A stretch of DNA of 64,000 bases from Glycomyces sp040645615 (GTDB lineage Bacteria > Actinomycetota > Actinomycetes > Mycobacteriales > Micromonosporaceae), in contig NZ_JBEYYO010000004.1 in assembly GCF_040645615.1 (NCBI RefSeq), positions 239,106 to 303,105 on the forward strand, given 5' to 3'. The notes under the pieces were generated by a model. The model was not told the origin of the DNA and ran no database searches. It saw only the letters and a program-made list of their open reading frames with translations. Positions 1-8,854 of this stretch are shown here, one piece after another (positions within the stretch are counted from its first letter, which is position 1; each line of letters begins with the position of its first letter). The position numbers and the translations under genes are program-made.

Positions 1-774
1 CTCTTCCCAGTACATGCCTGGGCTGTCAGGGGTGAGGTGGCGTTGCAAGATCTCCTGGGCGGTCTGACGGACTTCTGCCTCGTCGTCGCTCTCCCCGAGC
101 TCGGCGGGTGGGGGGCCGATGGGCTCGAACTGCCGTGCCGAAAGTGGTGTGGGCGGTGTCGTTGTCGGTGGGTTGTAGGCGCGGCGCAGGTAGGCGCAGA
201 CCTCATCGACCACGACCTGGCGGAGTTCAGGGTGGAGCTGTCCAATGCTTTCAAGGTTGTGAAGGCCGCCGATGCGCACGGCGGGGTGGCCTGAGCCGAG
301 CTGCTCGACTGCGCGGACCCGGGAGTCGGTGATCCGCCGCTGCAGGGCGTCCTCCTCGATGTGGGCTTGGCGGCGTCGCTCTTCTTCTCGGCGTTGGCGC
401 GCCTCATCCTCGAGATGTTCTTGCCGGCGCTGTTCATCGGCCTGGGCTTTGGCGGTGGCGCGTTCGTGATGGATCTGGCGGCGGATGGTCACGGCCAAGG
501 CCACGAGTACGGCGAGGCCGCCGGTGATAGCGAAAGCGTTGCGCAGCGCTTGCGCCTTCATCCGCGCGATTGCGAGCTCCTGTGCGGCAACCTCCCGCTT
601 GGTAAAGCCTGCGTTCTCGGTGAGGGGATCGGGAAGGAAATCGATGAAGGCGAAGTACAGAACGAGGACGAGCCAGATGATCCCGGCGAGGGCGAGTGCT
701 GCGATCCAGATCCAGTCAGGGCGAGACTCCTCAGGAGGTGAGGAGTCGGCCGCCGGGGGTGAGGGCGAGGTCAT
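1..774 (-). CDS. membrane protein of the pentapeptide-repeat-associated type, C-terminus cut by window edge
   Basis: An uninterrupted frame runs from an ATG at 774 to the window edge, giving 258 codons without a stop. An acidic N-terminus is followed by two membrane segments (about residues 23-43 and 77-97) and a Glu/Arg-rich coiled coil (about 100-140). After that comes the stretch RVRAVEQLGSGHPAVRIGGL, then ELRQVVVDEVCAYLR. In actinobacteria this module usually precedes pentapeptide repeats, which would lie left of the window. Function is unknown; a membrane-anchored scaffold is the family picture. It is transcribed leftward, away from the pilus operon. Confidence 0.7.
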   Translation of the reverse strand, partial: MTSPSPPAADSSPPEESRPDWIWIAALALAGIIWLVLVLYFAFIDFLPDPLTENAGFTKREVAAQELAIARMKAQALRNAFAITGGLAVLVALAVTIRRQIHHERATAKAQADEQRRQEHLEDEARQRREEERRRQAHIEEDALQRRITDSRVRAVEQLGSGHPAVRIGGLHNLESIGQLHPELRQVVVDEVCAYLRRAYNPPTTTPPTPLSARQFEPIGPPPAELGESDDEAEVRQTAQEILQRHLTPDSPGMYWEE

Positions 775-1106
775 CGATTGAGCGTACGGTCCGCGCCAGG
801 CGTGCAGAACCCCCAGGCTGAACGGCAGCCGTCTGAAGACCCGGCTCGCCTGGCCCAGAATTGACAGACATCGCCCCCACCGCCCAAGGAACATCCTCAT
901 GCCGCACCCATCGAAGACGACCGGAAGTGCGACGAGTGGCTACTGCGGAACTTGAAACCAGCTCATTTTGTGTCGGTCAGCCCAGTAGTACGTCGTCACC
1001 ACCAACGACCATGAGGACCGAACGCTCGTCGATCACATCGCGTTGCACCTGGGAGGCATCAGCCGAAGATTCCACAAGTCGATCCTCATCATCCGGATTG
1101 CCGCAG
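775..1106. other. intergenic stretch, 332 bp, no supported gene
   Basis: This separates the truncated membrane-protein gene from the IclR-type regulator; both run leftward. Short frames exist on both strands, for example about 985-1150 on plus with GC-ending codons, but none has a ribosome-binding site or recognisable product. It may hold a decayed gene fragment plus the promoter of the membrane protein. Confidence 0.4.
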
Positions 1107-2117
1107 TCATTGCGGTGATGGGTCCGTGCGACGGAGTGGCCCGTCGATGAGGTTGGACAGCGCTGTGGCTGCACGGTAGAGATGTGCTTCGAGGATGCGC
1201 ATGTCGGGTACTGGCGTGTCGATGTGGGTTGAGGTCGTCAGTGCGATGCGTTCGTCGGTGCGAGCGCCGTTGTGGACGAGGATTGCGAGGCAGGTACAGC
1301 ACTCGCGGTATTGACCGGCGGAGGCGTAGATGTGGGCCGGTTCACGAACGAGCACCGATTCCAGCTCCGTCATCGAGGTGATCGTCTTCGGCGTGTACTG
1401 CTCCATTCCATGGGTGCGCAGGTACCGCGTGCGCTGAACCTCGTCGAGCCAGGCCAGCGCGGCTTGGCCTCCGGCGGTGGCGTGAGCTGCTTTGGGACTG
1501 GTGTCGGCCAGGCGTGAGGAGCCGTCCGGGTCCTGGTGGACATGCGAGATGACGAGTCCCTCTTCCTGAGAGAGGGTGAAAAGGCCCGCGTCGCGGCCCG
1601 AGCTGGCGACGAAGGCGGCGAGCACGGCGTCGATCTCGCTGTCGCTTGCGGTGCATACGGGCAGCAGCATCCCGTCAGAGTCAAGCCGGAACCTACCGCT
1701 GCCAGCAGCGGTCTCGGTGATGACGTTGAACTCGATGCCGATGCCGATCGCGGACTTCGCTGAGTAGAGGTTGATGTTGAGTTCGTCGGCGAGCTCGGTC
1801 GGTGTCAGGCCGTGCGGTGCCTTGCGGAGGTGGTCGAGTACGGTTTGGAATCCCCGGACCAGCGGTTCTCCTCCGGCGACGGTGGGTCCGGGGTTGTATT
1901 GCCGGAAGACGTCGCGGATGAGCCAGCCTCCTTCGGTGAGGACGTCGAGGTGGGTGCGGAGCGTCTGATCGGACATCACGTCGCCGCCCTCGGTGAGCAG
2001 GCGGCGTAGTTGTTTGGTCGTGCGGCCCGGATTCGCCAGCACGGTTTGCATGATGTGCAGGGTCCGCTCGGAGACGTGGACCTGTCGGCTTCGATTCGGA
2101 CTTTCGCGTGTATCCAT
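1107..2117 (-). CDS. IclR-like transcriptional regulator with two winged-helix segments
   Basis: A 336-residue protein from an ATG at 2117. Residues about 17-70 form one helix-turn-helix (RTTKQLRRLL...DQTLRTHLDVLTEGGWL) and about 85-140 form a second, IclR-like one (LRKAPHGLTPTELADELNI...SAKSAIGIG). The C-terminal ~190 residues resemble the GAF-like effector domain of IclR proteins (ISHVHQDPDGSSRL; HATAGGQAALAW). It probably binds a small effector and regulates the divergent pilus operon or its own gene. It lies directly upstream of the lipoprotein gene in opposite orientation. Family assignment is by sequence pattern; effector and targets are unknown. Confidence 0.7.
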   Translation of the reverse strand: MDTRESPNRSRQVHVSERTLHIMQTVLANPGRTTKQLRRLLTEGGDVMSDQTLRTHLDVLTEGGWLIRDVFRQYNPGPTVAGGEPLVRGFQTVLDHLRKAPHGLTPTELADELNINLYSAKSAIGIGIEFNVITETAAGSGRFRLDSDGMLLPVCTASDSEIDAVLAAFVASSGRDAGLFTLSQEEGLVISHVHQDPDGSSRLADTSPKAAHATAGGQAALAWLDEVQRTRYLRTHGMEQYTPKTITSMTELESVLVREPAHIYASAGQYRECCTCLAILVHNGARTDERIALTTSTHIDTPVPDMRILEAHLYRAATALSNLIDGPLRRTDPSPQ

Positions 2118-2287
2118 GCCCTGTACCCCCTGATCCAGGTGATGTCGGTGATTCGGCGTGTGGCTGCGGAATCGGATCGCGCGGAGGCCGAAAGTCTCGA
2201 TTTTTCTAGTTCTGCTGGAAACGTCGCCTTGACGAAACCGGCTCTCGACCTGGTGATCACTGTCCGCTATCTGACACGATCATTTGC

Positions 2288-2875
2288 GTGATTACTCATG
2301 TTACGCACCGCACTGTGATAGCGCCGATGTTCGCGACGCTCGTCCTGCTTGCTGCGGCAGCCTGTTCGGAATCGTCTCCTGACGACGCCGCCTCCTCGGC
2401 CGACGAGACCCCCTCGACGGCGACAGCACCTCTTCCGCCCGAAACGATCAACGACCCCGAAGCGGCGGCGATCGCCGCCTACACCCGCTACTGGGACACC
2501 CTTATGTCCGCGTTCGCCGACCCCGATGGCGATCTGTCGGAGTATGAGGCGATCGCTGAGGGTCAGGCGCTGGAGCACGCGCAGGCCACTGAGGAGGGCT
2601 GGATCGCCGAGGGCGTCCATGGCGGCGGGGCGATCGTCCATCACGTCGAAGTCAAGGAATCGCTGCTCACCGACGAGGTGCAGCAGGTCGTCCTCGTCGA
2701 CTGCGCCGACACCACCGGGACACAGGTTTTCGGTGCCGACGGTGAGCCTGTCGAAGGCGAAGTCTACGGATACCGCGAGATCCAGAGCCGCGTCGAGTTG
2801 CTTGACGGGTTCTGGATCGTCACGGTCATGGCAGTACAGGAGATCGGATCATGCACGCCCGACGACGATTCTTGA
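2288..2875 (+). CDS. secreted lipoprotein heading the Tad pilus operon
   Basis: A 195-residue protein from a GTG at 2288; an ATG at 2327 is an alternative. The GTG is preferred because it adds a basic n-region before the hydrophobic core. The lipobox LAAAAC predicts lipidation at Cys26. The mature part starts Ser/Asp/Thr-rich and ends in a compact domain (about 55-195) with INDPEAAAIAAYTRYWDTLM, resembling uncharacterised actinobacterial lipoproteins. Its end overlaps the next gene by 25 bp, so the two are probably co-translated. Role unknown; an envelope part of the pilus machine is plausible. Confidence 0.75.
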   Translation: MITHVTHRTVIAPMFATLVLLAAAACSESSPDDAASSADETPSTATAPLPPETINDPEAAAIAAYTRYWDTLMSAFADPDGDLSEYEAIAEGQALEHAQATEEGWIAEGVHGGGAIVHHVEVKESLLTDEVQQVVLVDCADTTGTQVFGADGEPVEGEVYGYREIQSRVELLDGFWIVTVMAVQEIGSCTPDDDS

Positions 2876-3732
2876 CCTGGCTCGGTGCCATCGCCGTCGC
2901 GTCATGTGCTGGCGTAGCGGTCCTGCCGCGAGGTGTGCTCGCTGACCCGCTGGGCCCGGAGTGCTCCGATGCGACCGATTCGTGCGAGGTGGTCGCGGAG
3001 CACCCCGGCAGTCCGGATGGGTCGAGCGGGTCCGAAGGCAGCGGCGGCGATAGCGCGAGCGAAGGCGGCGGATCCGGTGGGGATGCTGGCGGGTTGAGCG
3101 ATTGCACGTCGGCGGTCGTGGATACCGATGCCGATACTCACCCTTCGGCCGGTGCTCGACCCGCGGGTGATGACTATGTGCTCGTTGTCGAAACCTGCGC
3201 TTTGCCTTCGGGCGCGTCGGTTCAGTCGGCCGAATGGTTGGAGCTGGGTGCTGACGGGCAACTGCAGATCCGGGCCGAAGTGCTCGCACAACGGGCGATC
3301 GACCGTCTCCACTTGCCGCAGCCGGTCATGGACACCTCGCCGGAGTCGAAGCAGCTTGTGCACCTGCCGATCTGGCTCGCTGTCACCGAAGCCTCATGGG
3401 AAGTCCAGTCCGCCACCGCGTCGGTGCCGGGGTTGACGGTGACAGCGACTGCGACGCCCGTGTTGGCGTCGTGGTCGATGGGCAACGGCGACAGCAGGAA
3501 ATGCACCGGGCCGGGCACGGTGTGGACGCCGGCAGCAGGCGAAACGGACTCCTCCCCGGACTGCGGGTACCTCTACGAGCAAGTCACCGAGGCGGATGCA
3601 GAGGTCACGGTAACCGTGACTTGGGAAATCCGCTGGTCGGGGGGCGGGGAGTCCGGTTCGGTACCGGATATGACGACCACAGCGCAGACAACGTGGCCGG
3701 TCATCGAATCGCAATCGCTGGTCCAGCGATAG
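2851..3732 (+). CDS. secreted protein with Ser/Gly-rich linker, pilus operon
   Basis: A 293-residue protein starting MHARRRFLTWLGAIAVASC, a typical signal peptide with twin Arg residues, probably cleaved after the VLA at residues 30-32. A Gly/Ser/Glu-rich linker (about 55-85) leads to a beta-rich domain with TVTATATPV and EVTVTVTWEIRW repeats. The gene overlaps the lipoprotein gene and is followed after 27 bp by the SAF-domain gene. I do not recognise a named family; I infer an extracellular or wall-exposed part of the pilus system. Confidence 0.7.
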   Translation: MHARRRFLTWLGAIAVASCAGVAVLPRGVLADPLGPECSDATDSCEVVAEHPGSPDGSSGSEGSGGDSASEGGGSGGDAGGLSDCTSAVVDTDADTHPSAGARPAGDDYVLVVETCALPSGASVQSAEWLELGADGQLQIRAEVLAQRAIDRLHLPQPVMDTSPESKQLVHLPIWLAVTEASWEVQSATASVPGLTVTATATPVLASWSMGNGDSRKCTGPGTVWTPAAGETDSSPDCGYLYEQVTEADAEVTVTVTWEIRWSGGGESGSVPDMTTTAQTTWPVIESQSLVQR

Positions 3733-3759
3733 CAGAAACGAACGGGGGCAGAGAACGTC

Positions 3760-4425
3760 ATGGACGATGAGTCGGCAGATCAACAGCAACCCGCGCGGCA
3801 GCGACGAAGGCTTTCACGGCGCGCGCTCGTGCTCAGCGTGAGCATGCTGACTGCGCTCGCCAGCGCCACGCTCTTCGCCCTTCTGGCGTTTTCGACCGAG
3901 GAAGAGCAGGTGCAAGTGCTGGTGGCGGCGGCCCCGCTGATGGCGGGGCAGGTCGTCGAAGGCGGGGATCTGGCCGAGGCCGAGATTGACGCCGGTGCGG
4001 CCGAGGCGCTTGGGGGGATGCGCGCTGATCAGGCAGGAGTGGTGGTCGGGCAGACGGTCGCGATCCCGTTGGCGGCCGGGGCCTTGATTACCGCCGATGT
4101 GGTGGGGCAGACGCGGATGCCGTCATTGGGAATGGTGGAGACGACGTTGCTGGCCGTCGATGGGCGGTGGCCGGAGACGCTGCAACCGGGCCAGTCGATC
4201 GCGGTAATGGCGACCGGAGCGGACGGCGTGATCTGGAAAGCCGGAGCAGTCGTCCAGCGTCTTACGGTGCCGGAGACGGGCGGGGCGCTCATCACCGTGA
4301 CGATGGCTGAAGCTGATGCCACTGGCCTGGTCGGTGTGGAGTCAACGTCGCTGCTCGTGGTGATCACGCCGCCGGCGGTCTCTGGCGAGGAGACCACATC
4401 ACCGGCCGAAGGCGGTGAGGACTGA
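3760..4425 (+). CDS. SAF-domain protein, CpaB/RcpC-like pilus assembly factor
   Basis: A 221-residue protein: a basic cytoplasmic N-terminus, one membrane segment (about 28-47) and a SAF domain (about 50-120; VLVAAAPLMAGQVVEGGDL), then a CpaB-type beta domain. CpaB/RcpC proteins sit at the membrane-periplasm side of Tad pili. The stop overlaps the next start as TGATG, so translation is coupled to the TadZ-like gene. Family assignment is fairly secure from domain order and operon context. Confidence 0.8.
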   Translation: MDDESADQQQPARQRRRLSRRALVLSVSMLTALASATLFALLAFSTEEEQVQVLVAAAPLMAGQVVEGGDLAEAEIDAGAAEALGGMRADQAGVVVGQTVAIPLAAGALITADVVGQTRMPSLGMVETTLLAVDGRWPETLQPGQSIAVMATGADGVIWKAGAVVQRLTVPETGGALITVTMAEADATGLVGVESTSLLVVITPPAVSGEETTSPAEGGED

Positions 4426-5198
4426 TGGGCCTCATCGCAGTCGGATCGCTCAAGGGCAGGCCCGGTGTCACCACGGCTGCGCTGGCGCTGGCGGTGAGCT
4501 GGCCGACCGAGCCGTTGCCGATCGTGGTCGAGTGCGACCCCTCTGGAGGAGATATCGCTGCTCGCTGGCGGTTGCGTTCTCGCCCTGGGCTGACCGATGT
4601 TGCCGCTGCCGCCGCCGAGTTCGGTTCTGGAGACCCAGCAACGGTCGAGGAAGGCGTTCAAACAGTTACAGCCTGCGGCACCGAGCTGCGGGTGGTGTGC
4701 GCGGTGCCCGGTGGTGCCGGGGTTCGATCGGCACTGCCGCTGATCGCCGCGCCGGGCGCGAAGGTCTTGGATCGTCCGGGGATGTGGACGATCGCCGATT
4801 TGGGACGCCTGGACTGGGGTTCGGCAGCCTGGCCGATTGCCGCTGCGGCCGATGCCATGCTGCTGGTCGTTGAAGGCTCCCTGGCCGGGGTCGCGCACCT
4901 GCGTTCGCGCGCTGGTGATCTGCGCCAGGCCGAGGCCCTGGGTGCGCGCTTTACGGTCGCGGTCGCCCCGGGCGAATATGCGGCCGATGAAGTCGCTGAT
5001 CTCCTGCTTGCCGCCGATGTCACCGTACGGGTCCTCGGAATCTTGGGGTCGGCGAAGCCGATCGGCCCCGATCCTTTGACGTGGCGGCGTCGCCACGCGC
5101 TCAAGCCGTGGCGTGCCCTGGCCGAAGCGCTGTACGAGGTCGCCGAGACGCCGGAGCGGCTCGCGCTCACCGGCACCACGATGGAAGCGGAGCGGTGA
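4425..5198 (+). CDS. TadZ/CpaE-like MinD/ParA-fold protein with degenerate Walker A
   Basis: A 257-residue protein starting MGLIAVGSLKGRPGVTT, which matches the deviant Walker A of ParA/MinD proteins (KGGVGKTT) except that the catalytic Lys is Val15; the signature Lys10 is kept. VVECDPSGGD (about 33-42) matches the family's second nucleotide-binding segment and WTIADLGRLDW the Walker B region. TadZ/CpaE proteins localise Tad pili and are often degenerate ATPases. It overlaps the genes on both sides (TGATG and GTGA). Confidence 0.8.
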   Translation: MGLIAVGSLKGRPGVTTAALALAVSWPTEPLPIVVECDPSGGDIAARWRLRSRPGLTDVAAAAAEFGSGDPATVEEGVQTVTACGTELRVVCAVPGGAGVRSALPLIAAPGAKVLDRPGMWTIADLGRLDWGSAAWPIAAAADAMLLVVEGSLAGVAHLRSRAGDLRQAEALGARFTVAVAPGEYAADEVADLLLAADVTVRVLGILGSAKPIGPDPLTWRRRHALKPWRALAEALYEVAETPERLALTGTTMEAER

Positions 5199-6496
5199 AG
5201 GTCATGACCGGCACGATCGAAGGCGAGATACTCGACAGCGGCGAGAGCACCACGCTGGTCGCCGAACTGTTCGCACTGGCGAACATCCATCTGGCCCAGA
5301 CCAAAGACCTGGATGAGGTGCGTCGGGCAGAGGCGATCGGTGCAGCGGTTGCGGCGGCGATGCGAGAGATGAACGAGGCCCGCATGCGCACTCGGGACAA
5401 ACATCCGATCACCGGCACGGCGCAAGCGAGGCTGCGCAAGGAGGTGGAGGCACGGCTCGGACGCCTCGGTGCGCTGGCGACGCACCTGGCCGACGACACG
5501 ATCGAAGACCTCGTCGCCAACGGCTCTGACAACGTCTGGATTACCAGGGCCGGGACTCGGCCTGACCGGGCTGCGCCGATCGCGGCTTCCGACGAAGCGC
5601 TCATCGCCCTGGTGCGCTCGCTCGCCTCGGCGGCCGGACGCCGCTTCGACCACGCCTCGCCCGAGCTGAGCCTGGAGCTGCCCGACGGTTCCCGGTTGCA
5701 CGCGATCATGGATGTAGCGGACCGGCCGGCGGTCTCGATCCGCCGACACCGCATCGCCAGCGCCGACCTCACCGATCTCGCCGCCAACGGCATGGTCAGC
5801 GCTGAGATCGCCGACTTCCTCAACGCGATCGTCCTGGCCCGGTGCAATGCGATCGTGGCCGGACCCTTCGCCTCAGGCAAGACCACTTTGTTGTCGGCTC
5901 TGGCCGGGCTCGTCCCCGTCTGGGAGCGGATTGTGACCATCGAGGACGCCCGTGAACTCGGACTGCACAAGGATGATCGGCACGGCAATGTCGTCTCCCT
6001 GCAGACGAGGGACGCGAACATCGAAGGGCAGGGCGCGGTCACGGCTGCCGACCTGTTTCGCGCCAGCTTGCGGATGACACCAGACCGGGTGATCGTCGGG
6101 GAAGTGCGCGGCGCGGAGGCGTCGGTGATGTTGGAGGCGATGTCCAACGGCAAAGACGGCTCCTTGAGCACCATTCACACCTCTTCCAGTGCTGGCGTGG
6201 TCGCCAAGCTCAAGTCCTATGCCCGTGCTGCGGGCGACGATCCTGAGACCACTGCCGAGCGGATCGCGATCGCCCTGGACTTCATCATCCAGCTCCGCCA
6301 CACCCCCAAGCACGGCCGTTACGTCGCCTCGATCCGCGAGATCCGCGCCGCAGACGGAACCATGGTCGCCACAAACGAACTGTGGACGCCCGTGCCTGGG
6401 GGCGCGCAGCTTGGAGCGCCGATCAGCGACGAGCGCGCCGAGCGCCTCGTCGAAGCCGGGTGGATCCGCCCGCGTCCGGGAAGGCGGACGCTATGA
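5195..6496 (+). CDS. tadA: TadA/CpaF-type secretion ATPase
   Basis: A 433-residue hexameric ATPase that would power pilin polymerisation at the inner face of the membrane. Walker A GPFASGKTT is at about 222-230 and Walker B with the Asp/His boxes at about 295-325 (RVIVGEVRGAEASVMLEAMS, STIHTSS). The N-terminal domain carries ERLGR-like and VSIRRHR segments of CpaF ATPases. I chose GTG 5195 because it overlaps the preceding stop as GTGA; an in-frame start further upstream would lie wholly inside the tadZ-like gene. The single ATPase suggests one motor for assembly and retraction. Confidence 0.9.
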   Translation: MKVMTGTIEGEILDSGESTTLVAELFALANIHLAQTKDLDEVRRAEAIGAAVAAAMREMNEARMRTRDKHPITGTAQARLRKEVEARLGRLGALATHLADDTIEDLVANGSDNVWITRAGTRPDRAAPIAASDEALIALVRSLASAAGRRFDHASPELSLELPDGSRLHAIMDVADRPAVSIRRHRIASADLTDLAANGMVSAEIADFLNAIVLARCNAIVAGPFASGKTTLLSALAGLVPVWERIVTIEDARELGLHKDDRHGNVVSLQTRDANIEGQGAVTAADLFRASLRMTPDRVIVGEVRGAEASVMLEAMSNGKDGSLSTIHTSSSAGVVAKLKSYARAAGDDPETTAERIAIALDFIIQLRHTPKHGRYVASIREIRAADGTMVATNELWTPVPGGAQLGAPISDERAERLVEAGWIRPRPGRRTL

Positions 6497-7368
6497 GCAC
6501 GCCTATCGCCGTCGCACTGGGTGCGGTCTTCGGACTGGCGCTCGTCGGCCTCGTGTGGGCGGTCACTGGGCGCGTGCGCCCAGTCGATGCGGGCGCGACA
6601 GGCGTACCCGGAGCTGGGGCCGGAGCGAAGCCCCGCCACCGCCTTCCGGTCGCCCGTATGGCCGCGTCCGGGGCCGCCGTCGCCGCCGCGTGGGTCGCGA
6701 CCGGATGGCCGGTCGCCGCCGCCGGGGCCGGGGCCCTGATCTGGTTCGGCCCCGTCTTGTTCGGCGGCGAGGCCGCCTACCGGGCCGAACTGGTCAAGAT
6801 CGACGCGATCGCCTCCTGGGTGGAAGGCCTGCGCGACAACCTCGCTGCCGCAGCCGGTCTGGAGCAGACGATCACGTCTTCGGCCCGCTTCGCTCCGCCC
6901 GCGCTCGACGACGACATCACTCTCCTGGTCGCCGATCTTCACGCCGGGACGGGCCTGGAGTCTGCGCTCCGAGCGTTCGCCGCCCGGGTCGATGACGAGA
7001 CCTGCGACCTGACCGTGATGGCGCTGTGCGAAGCCGCACAGCGCGCTGGGAACCTCGCCGAAGTCCTCGACGACCTCGCCACCGCCGCACGCGAAGAGGC
7101 CGCGATGCGGATGCGCATCCACACCTCCCGAGCCCGCATCCGCACCTCCGTTCGCGTCATCACCGGTATCACGGTCGCCATGGCGGTCGGGCTCGTCGCC
7201 TTCGGCGGCGACTTCCTCGCCCCGTACGACACCCCCACGGGCCAAGTGGTGATGGCAGTCGCGTTCGGCTGCACCGGACTCGGTCTCGTCTGGCTCCACC
7301 AACTCGCTGCGGAGGAGCAAGCACAGTCCTTCCTCCGTCAAGACGTCGAGACGGAGGCCTCATCATGA
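6493..7368 (+). CDS. tadB: TadB-type inner-membrane platform protein (T2SS F domain)
   Basis: A 291-residue protein from an ATG at 6493 that overlaps tadA's stop (ATGA). Membrane segments lie at about 7-25, 55-85, 215-235 and 245-270. A cytoplasmic T2SSF/GspF domain sits between (about 95-210; LRDNLAAAAGLEQTI, then a helical stretch ending LAEVLDDLA). TadB and TadC form the membrane platform that couples ATPase motion to pilin extraction. The ATGA overlap with tadC implies fixed stoichiometry. Confidence 0.85.
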   Translation: MSTPIAVALGAVFGLALVGLVWAVTGRVRPVDAGATGVPGAGAGAKPRHRLPVARMAASGAAVAAAWVATGWPVAAAGAGALIWFGPVLFGGEAAYRAELVKIDAIASWVEGLRDNLAAAAGLEQTITSSARFAPPALDDDITLLVADLHAGTGLESALRAFAARVDDETCDLTVMALCEAAQRAGNLAEVLDDLATAAREEAAMRMRIHTSRARIRTSVRVITGITVAMAVGLVAFGGDFLAPYDTPTGQVVMAVAFGCTGLGLVWLHQLAAEEQAQSFLRQDVETEASS

Positions 7369-8204
7369 CGCTGCCGCTCGCCATCGCACTCGGTGCCGTC
7401 TTCGGTCTCAGCCTCACCGGCATCTGGGCCGCACTGCGCCCGACTCGCCCCGCGCTCGCCGTCGCTCTCGAACATCTCGAGAGCGCCGAAGCACTCGCGC
7501 CTGCTGGCCTATCGGTCACGGCAGCGCGATTTGGGGTGCCCTCGGCGCGTGTCCGCACCGACCTGGTCGTCATCAGCGTCACTGAGTCCACCTACCTGCG
7601 CCGCCTCGCGATCGTGGTGATCGCCCCGTTCGGGTTGGCCGCGGTGCTCATCGCGCTCGGGGTCTCGCCGGTGCTGACCCTGATCGGCGCAGGCGGCTCC
7701 GCGTTCCTCGCAGGGAGCCTCGTGGGCGCGGCGATCCGGTCAGCGGCGAACGACCAACGCCGCCGCTACCTGCGGGCCCTCGCAACCTACCTGCACTTGT
7801 GCGCGTTGAACCTCACTGGCGGGGCCGGCGTCGAATCCGCGCTTCACTCTGCCGCCGCCGCCGGACGAGGCCGGGAGTTCGCGGCCATCCGCACCGCCCT
7901 CGACCGCGCCGTTATCTTGCACCAGACCCCCTGGGAAGCGCTCGGCGCACTTGGCAGGCGCATCGGCGTCCCCGCCTACCAGCAGCTAGCTGCGACCACC
8001 GGTCTCGCCGGGACCGAAGGGGCGCGCATCCGCAAAAGCCTGACCGACCGCTCCAGAGCCCTGCGCACCGCCCGCAAGGCCGACGACGAAGCCCTGCAAA
8101 ACACCCGAACCGAGCAGATGAGTCTACCTTCGGTTTTGACCGCGCTCGGCTTCATCATCCTCATCGTCTACGCCGCCATCGCCAACGTTCTCGGTGGCCT
8201 ATAG
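7365..8204 (+). CDS. tadC: TadC-type inner-membrane platform protein (T2SS F domain)
   Basis: A 279-residue partner of TadB from an ATG at 7365. Membrane segments are at about 5-20, 82-120 and 255-278, with a T2SSF domain between (YLHLCALNLTGGAGVESALH; ...RTARKADDEAL). Its N-terminus MTLPLAIALGAVFGL resembles that of TadB (TPIAVALGAVFGL), consistent with an old duplication. It is followed after 32 bp by the prepilin gene. Confidence 0.85.
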   Translation: MTLPLAIALGAVFGLSLTGIWAALRPTRPALAVALEHLESAEALAPAGLSVTAARFGVPSARVRTDLVVISVTESTYLRRLAIVVIAPFGLAAVLIALGVSPVLTLIGAGGSAFLAGSLVGAAIRSAANDQRRRYLRALATYLHLCALNLTGGAGVESALHSAAAAGRGREFAAIRTALDRAVILHQTPWEALGALGRRIGVPAYQQLAATTGLAGTEGARIRKSLTDRSRALRTARKADDEALQNTRTEQMSLPSVLTALGFIILIVYAAIANVLGGL

Positions 8205-8236
8205 CGACGCAACAGTTCTGAAACGGGGGTTTCGAC

Positions 8237-8425
8237 ATGAATACACATTGGACATTCGCGCTGCTGCAAGTGCGCGCCTGGATCGCGGAGATCCGATCGG
8301 CACCGGCACGCGGGGGCATGCCCGACGAGGTCGGCTACACCGCGGCCATGGTTGTCGGCGCGCTTGCCGCCGCGGCCATCATCACCGGTGCCGTCCTCGC
8401 CGCCGCCGGGGCTATCTCGTTTTGA
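8237..8425 (+). CDS. Flp-type prepilin, 62 aa
   Basis: A 62-residue protein: a 26-residue polar leader ending RG, then GMPDEVGY and a long hydrophobic stretch. A cut between Gly26 and Gly27 would place Glu at +5 and Tyr at +8, as type IVb/Flp prepilins require. Its position right after tadC and before the pseudopilins matches Flp pilin genes. I infer that it is the major pilus subunit. No prepilin peptidase gene is in the window, so processing would need an enzyme encoded elsewhere. Confidence 0.75.
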   Translation: MNTHWTFALLQVRAWIAEIRSAPARGGMPDEVGYTAAMVVGALAAAAIITGAVLAAAGAISF

Positions 8426-8440
8426 GCTGGCGGTGCCGCA

Positions 8441-8854
8441 ATGGAGACCACACCGCTGTGGGAACGACACCGTCATCGCCGTGATCGCGGCTCGGCCACC
8501 ATCCAGGGCGTCATCGCCGCCTCGGTGATGATGCTGCTGGTCTTGGCCGTCATACAGATGAGCATCTGGGCGCACGCCCATCACGTTGCCGCCGCAGCCG
8601 CTCAGACCGCTCTGGCGACCGGCCGCGCCGAGGACGGCTCCGCAGCAGCCGCTTCCGGCGAAGGCGCCGCATCGCTGGGCCGCAACGCCGGAGGCTCACT
8701 CACCATCGCCGCCGTCAGCGTCGACCAAGGTGCGGAGACGGTCACCGTCACCGTCACCGGCGAGGCCCCTTCCTTGATTCCCGGCCTCGAATGGCCCGTC
8801 GAAGCCACCGCGACCGGACCGCGCGAACGTTTCGTCCCCGCAGGAGGTGAGTGA
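8441..8854 (+). CDS. TadE-like pseudopilin
   Basis: A 137-residue protein with basic leader HRHRRDRGSATIQGV and one hydrophobic segment (about 22-45) followed by an extracytoplasmic Ala/Gly-rich domain. RGSATIQ with a short leader is typical of TadE-family pseudopilins. The stop overlaps the next start by 8 bp. Minor pseudopilins of this family are thought to initiate or cap the pilus; the specific role here is inferred. Confidence 0.75.
   Translation: METTPLWERHRHRRDRGSATIQGVIAASVMMLLVLAVIQMSIWAHAHHVAAAAAQTALATGRAEDGSAAAASGEGAASLGRNAGGSLTIAAVSVDQGAETVTVTVTGEAPSLIPGLEWPVEATATGPRERFVPAGGE

Noticed and set aside
861..1118. 85-codon plus-strand frame
   Set aside because: Ser/Thr/Arg-rich composition typical of a shadow frame, no start signal.
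5081..5194. Longer N-terminus for the TadA ATPase
   Set aside because: It would overlap the preceding gene by 118 bp; GTG 5195 gives the GTGA coupling seen through the operon.
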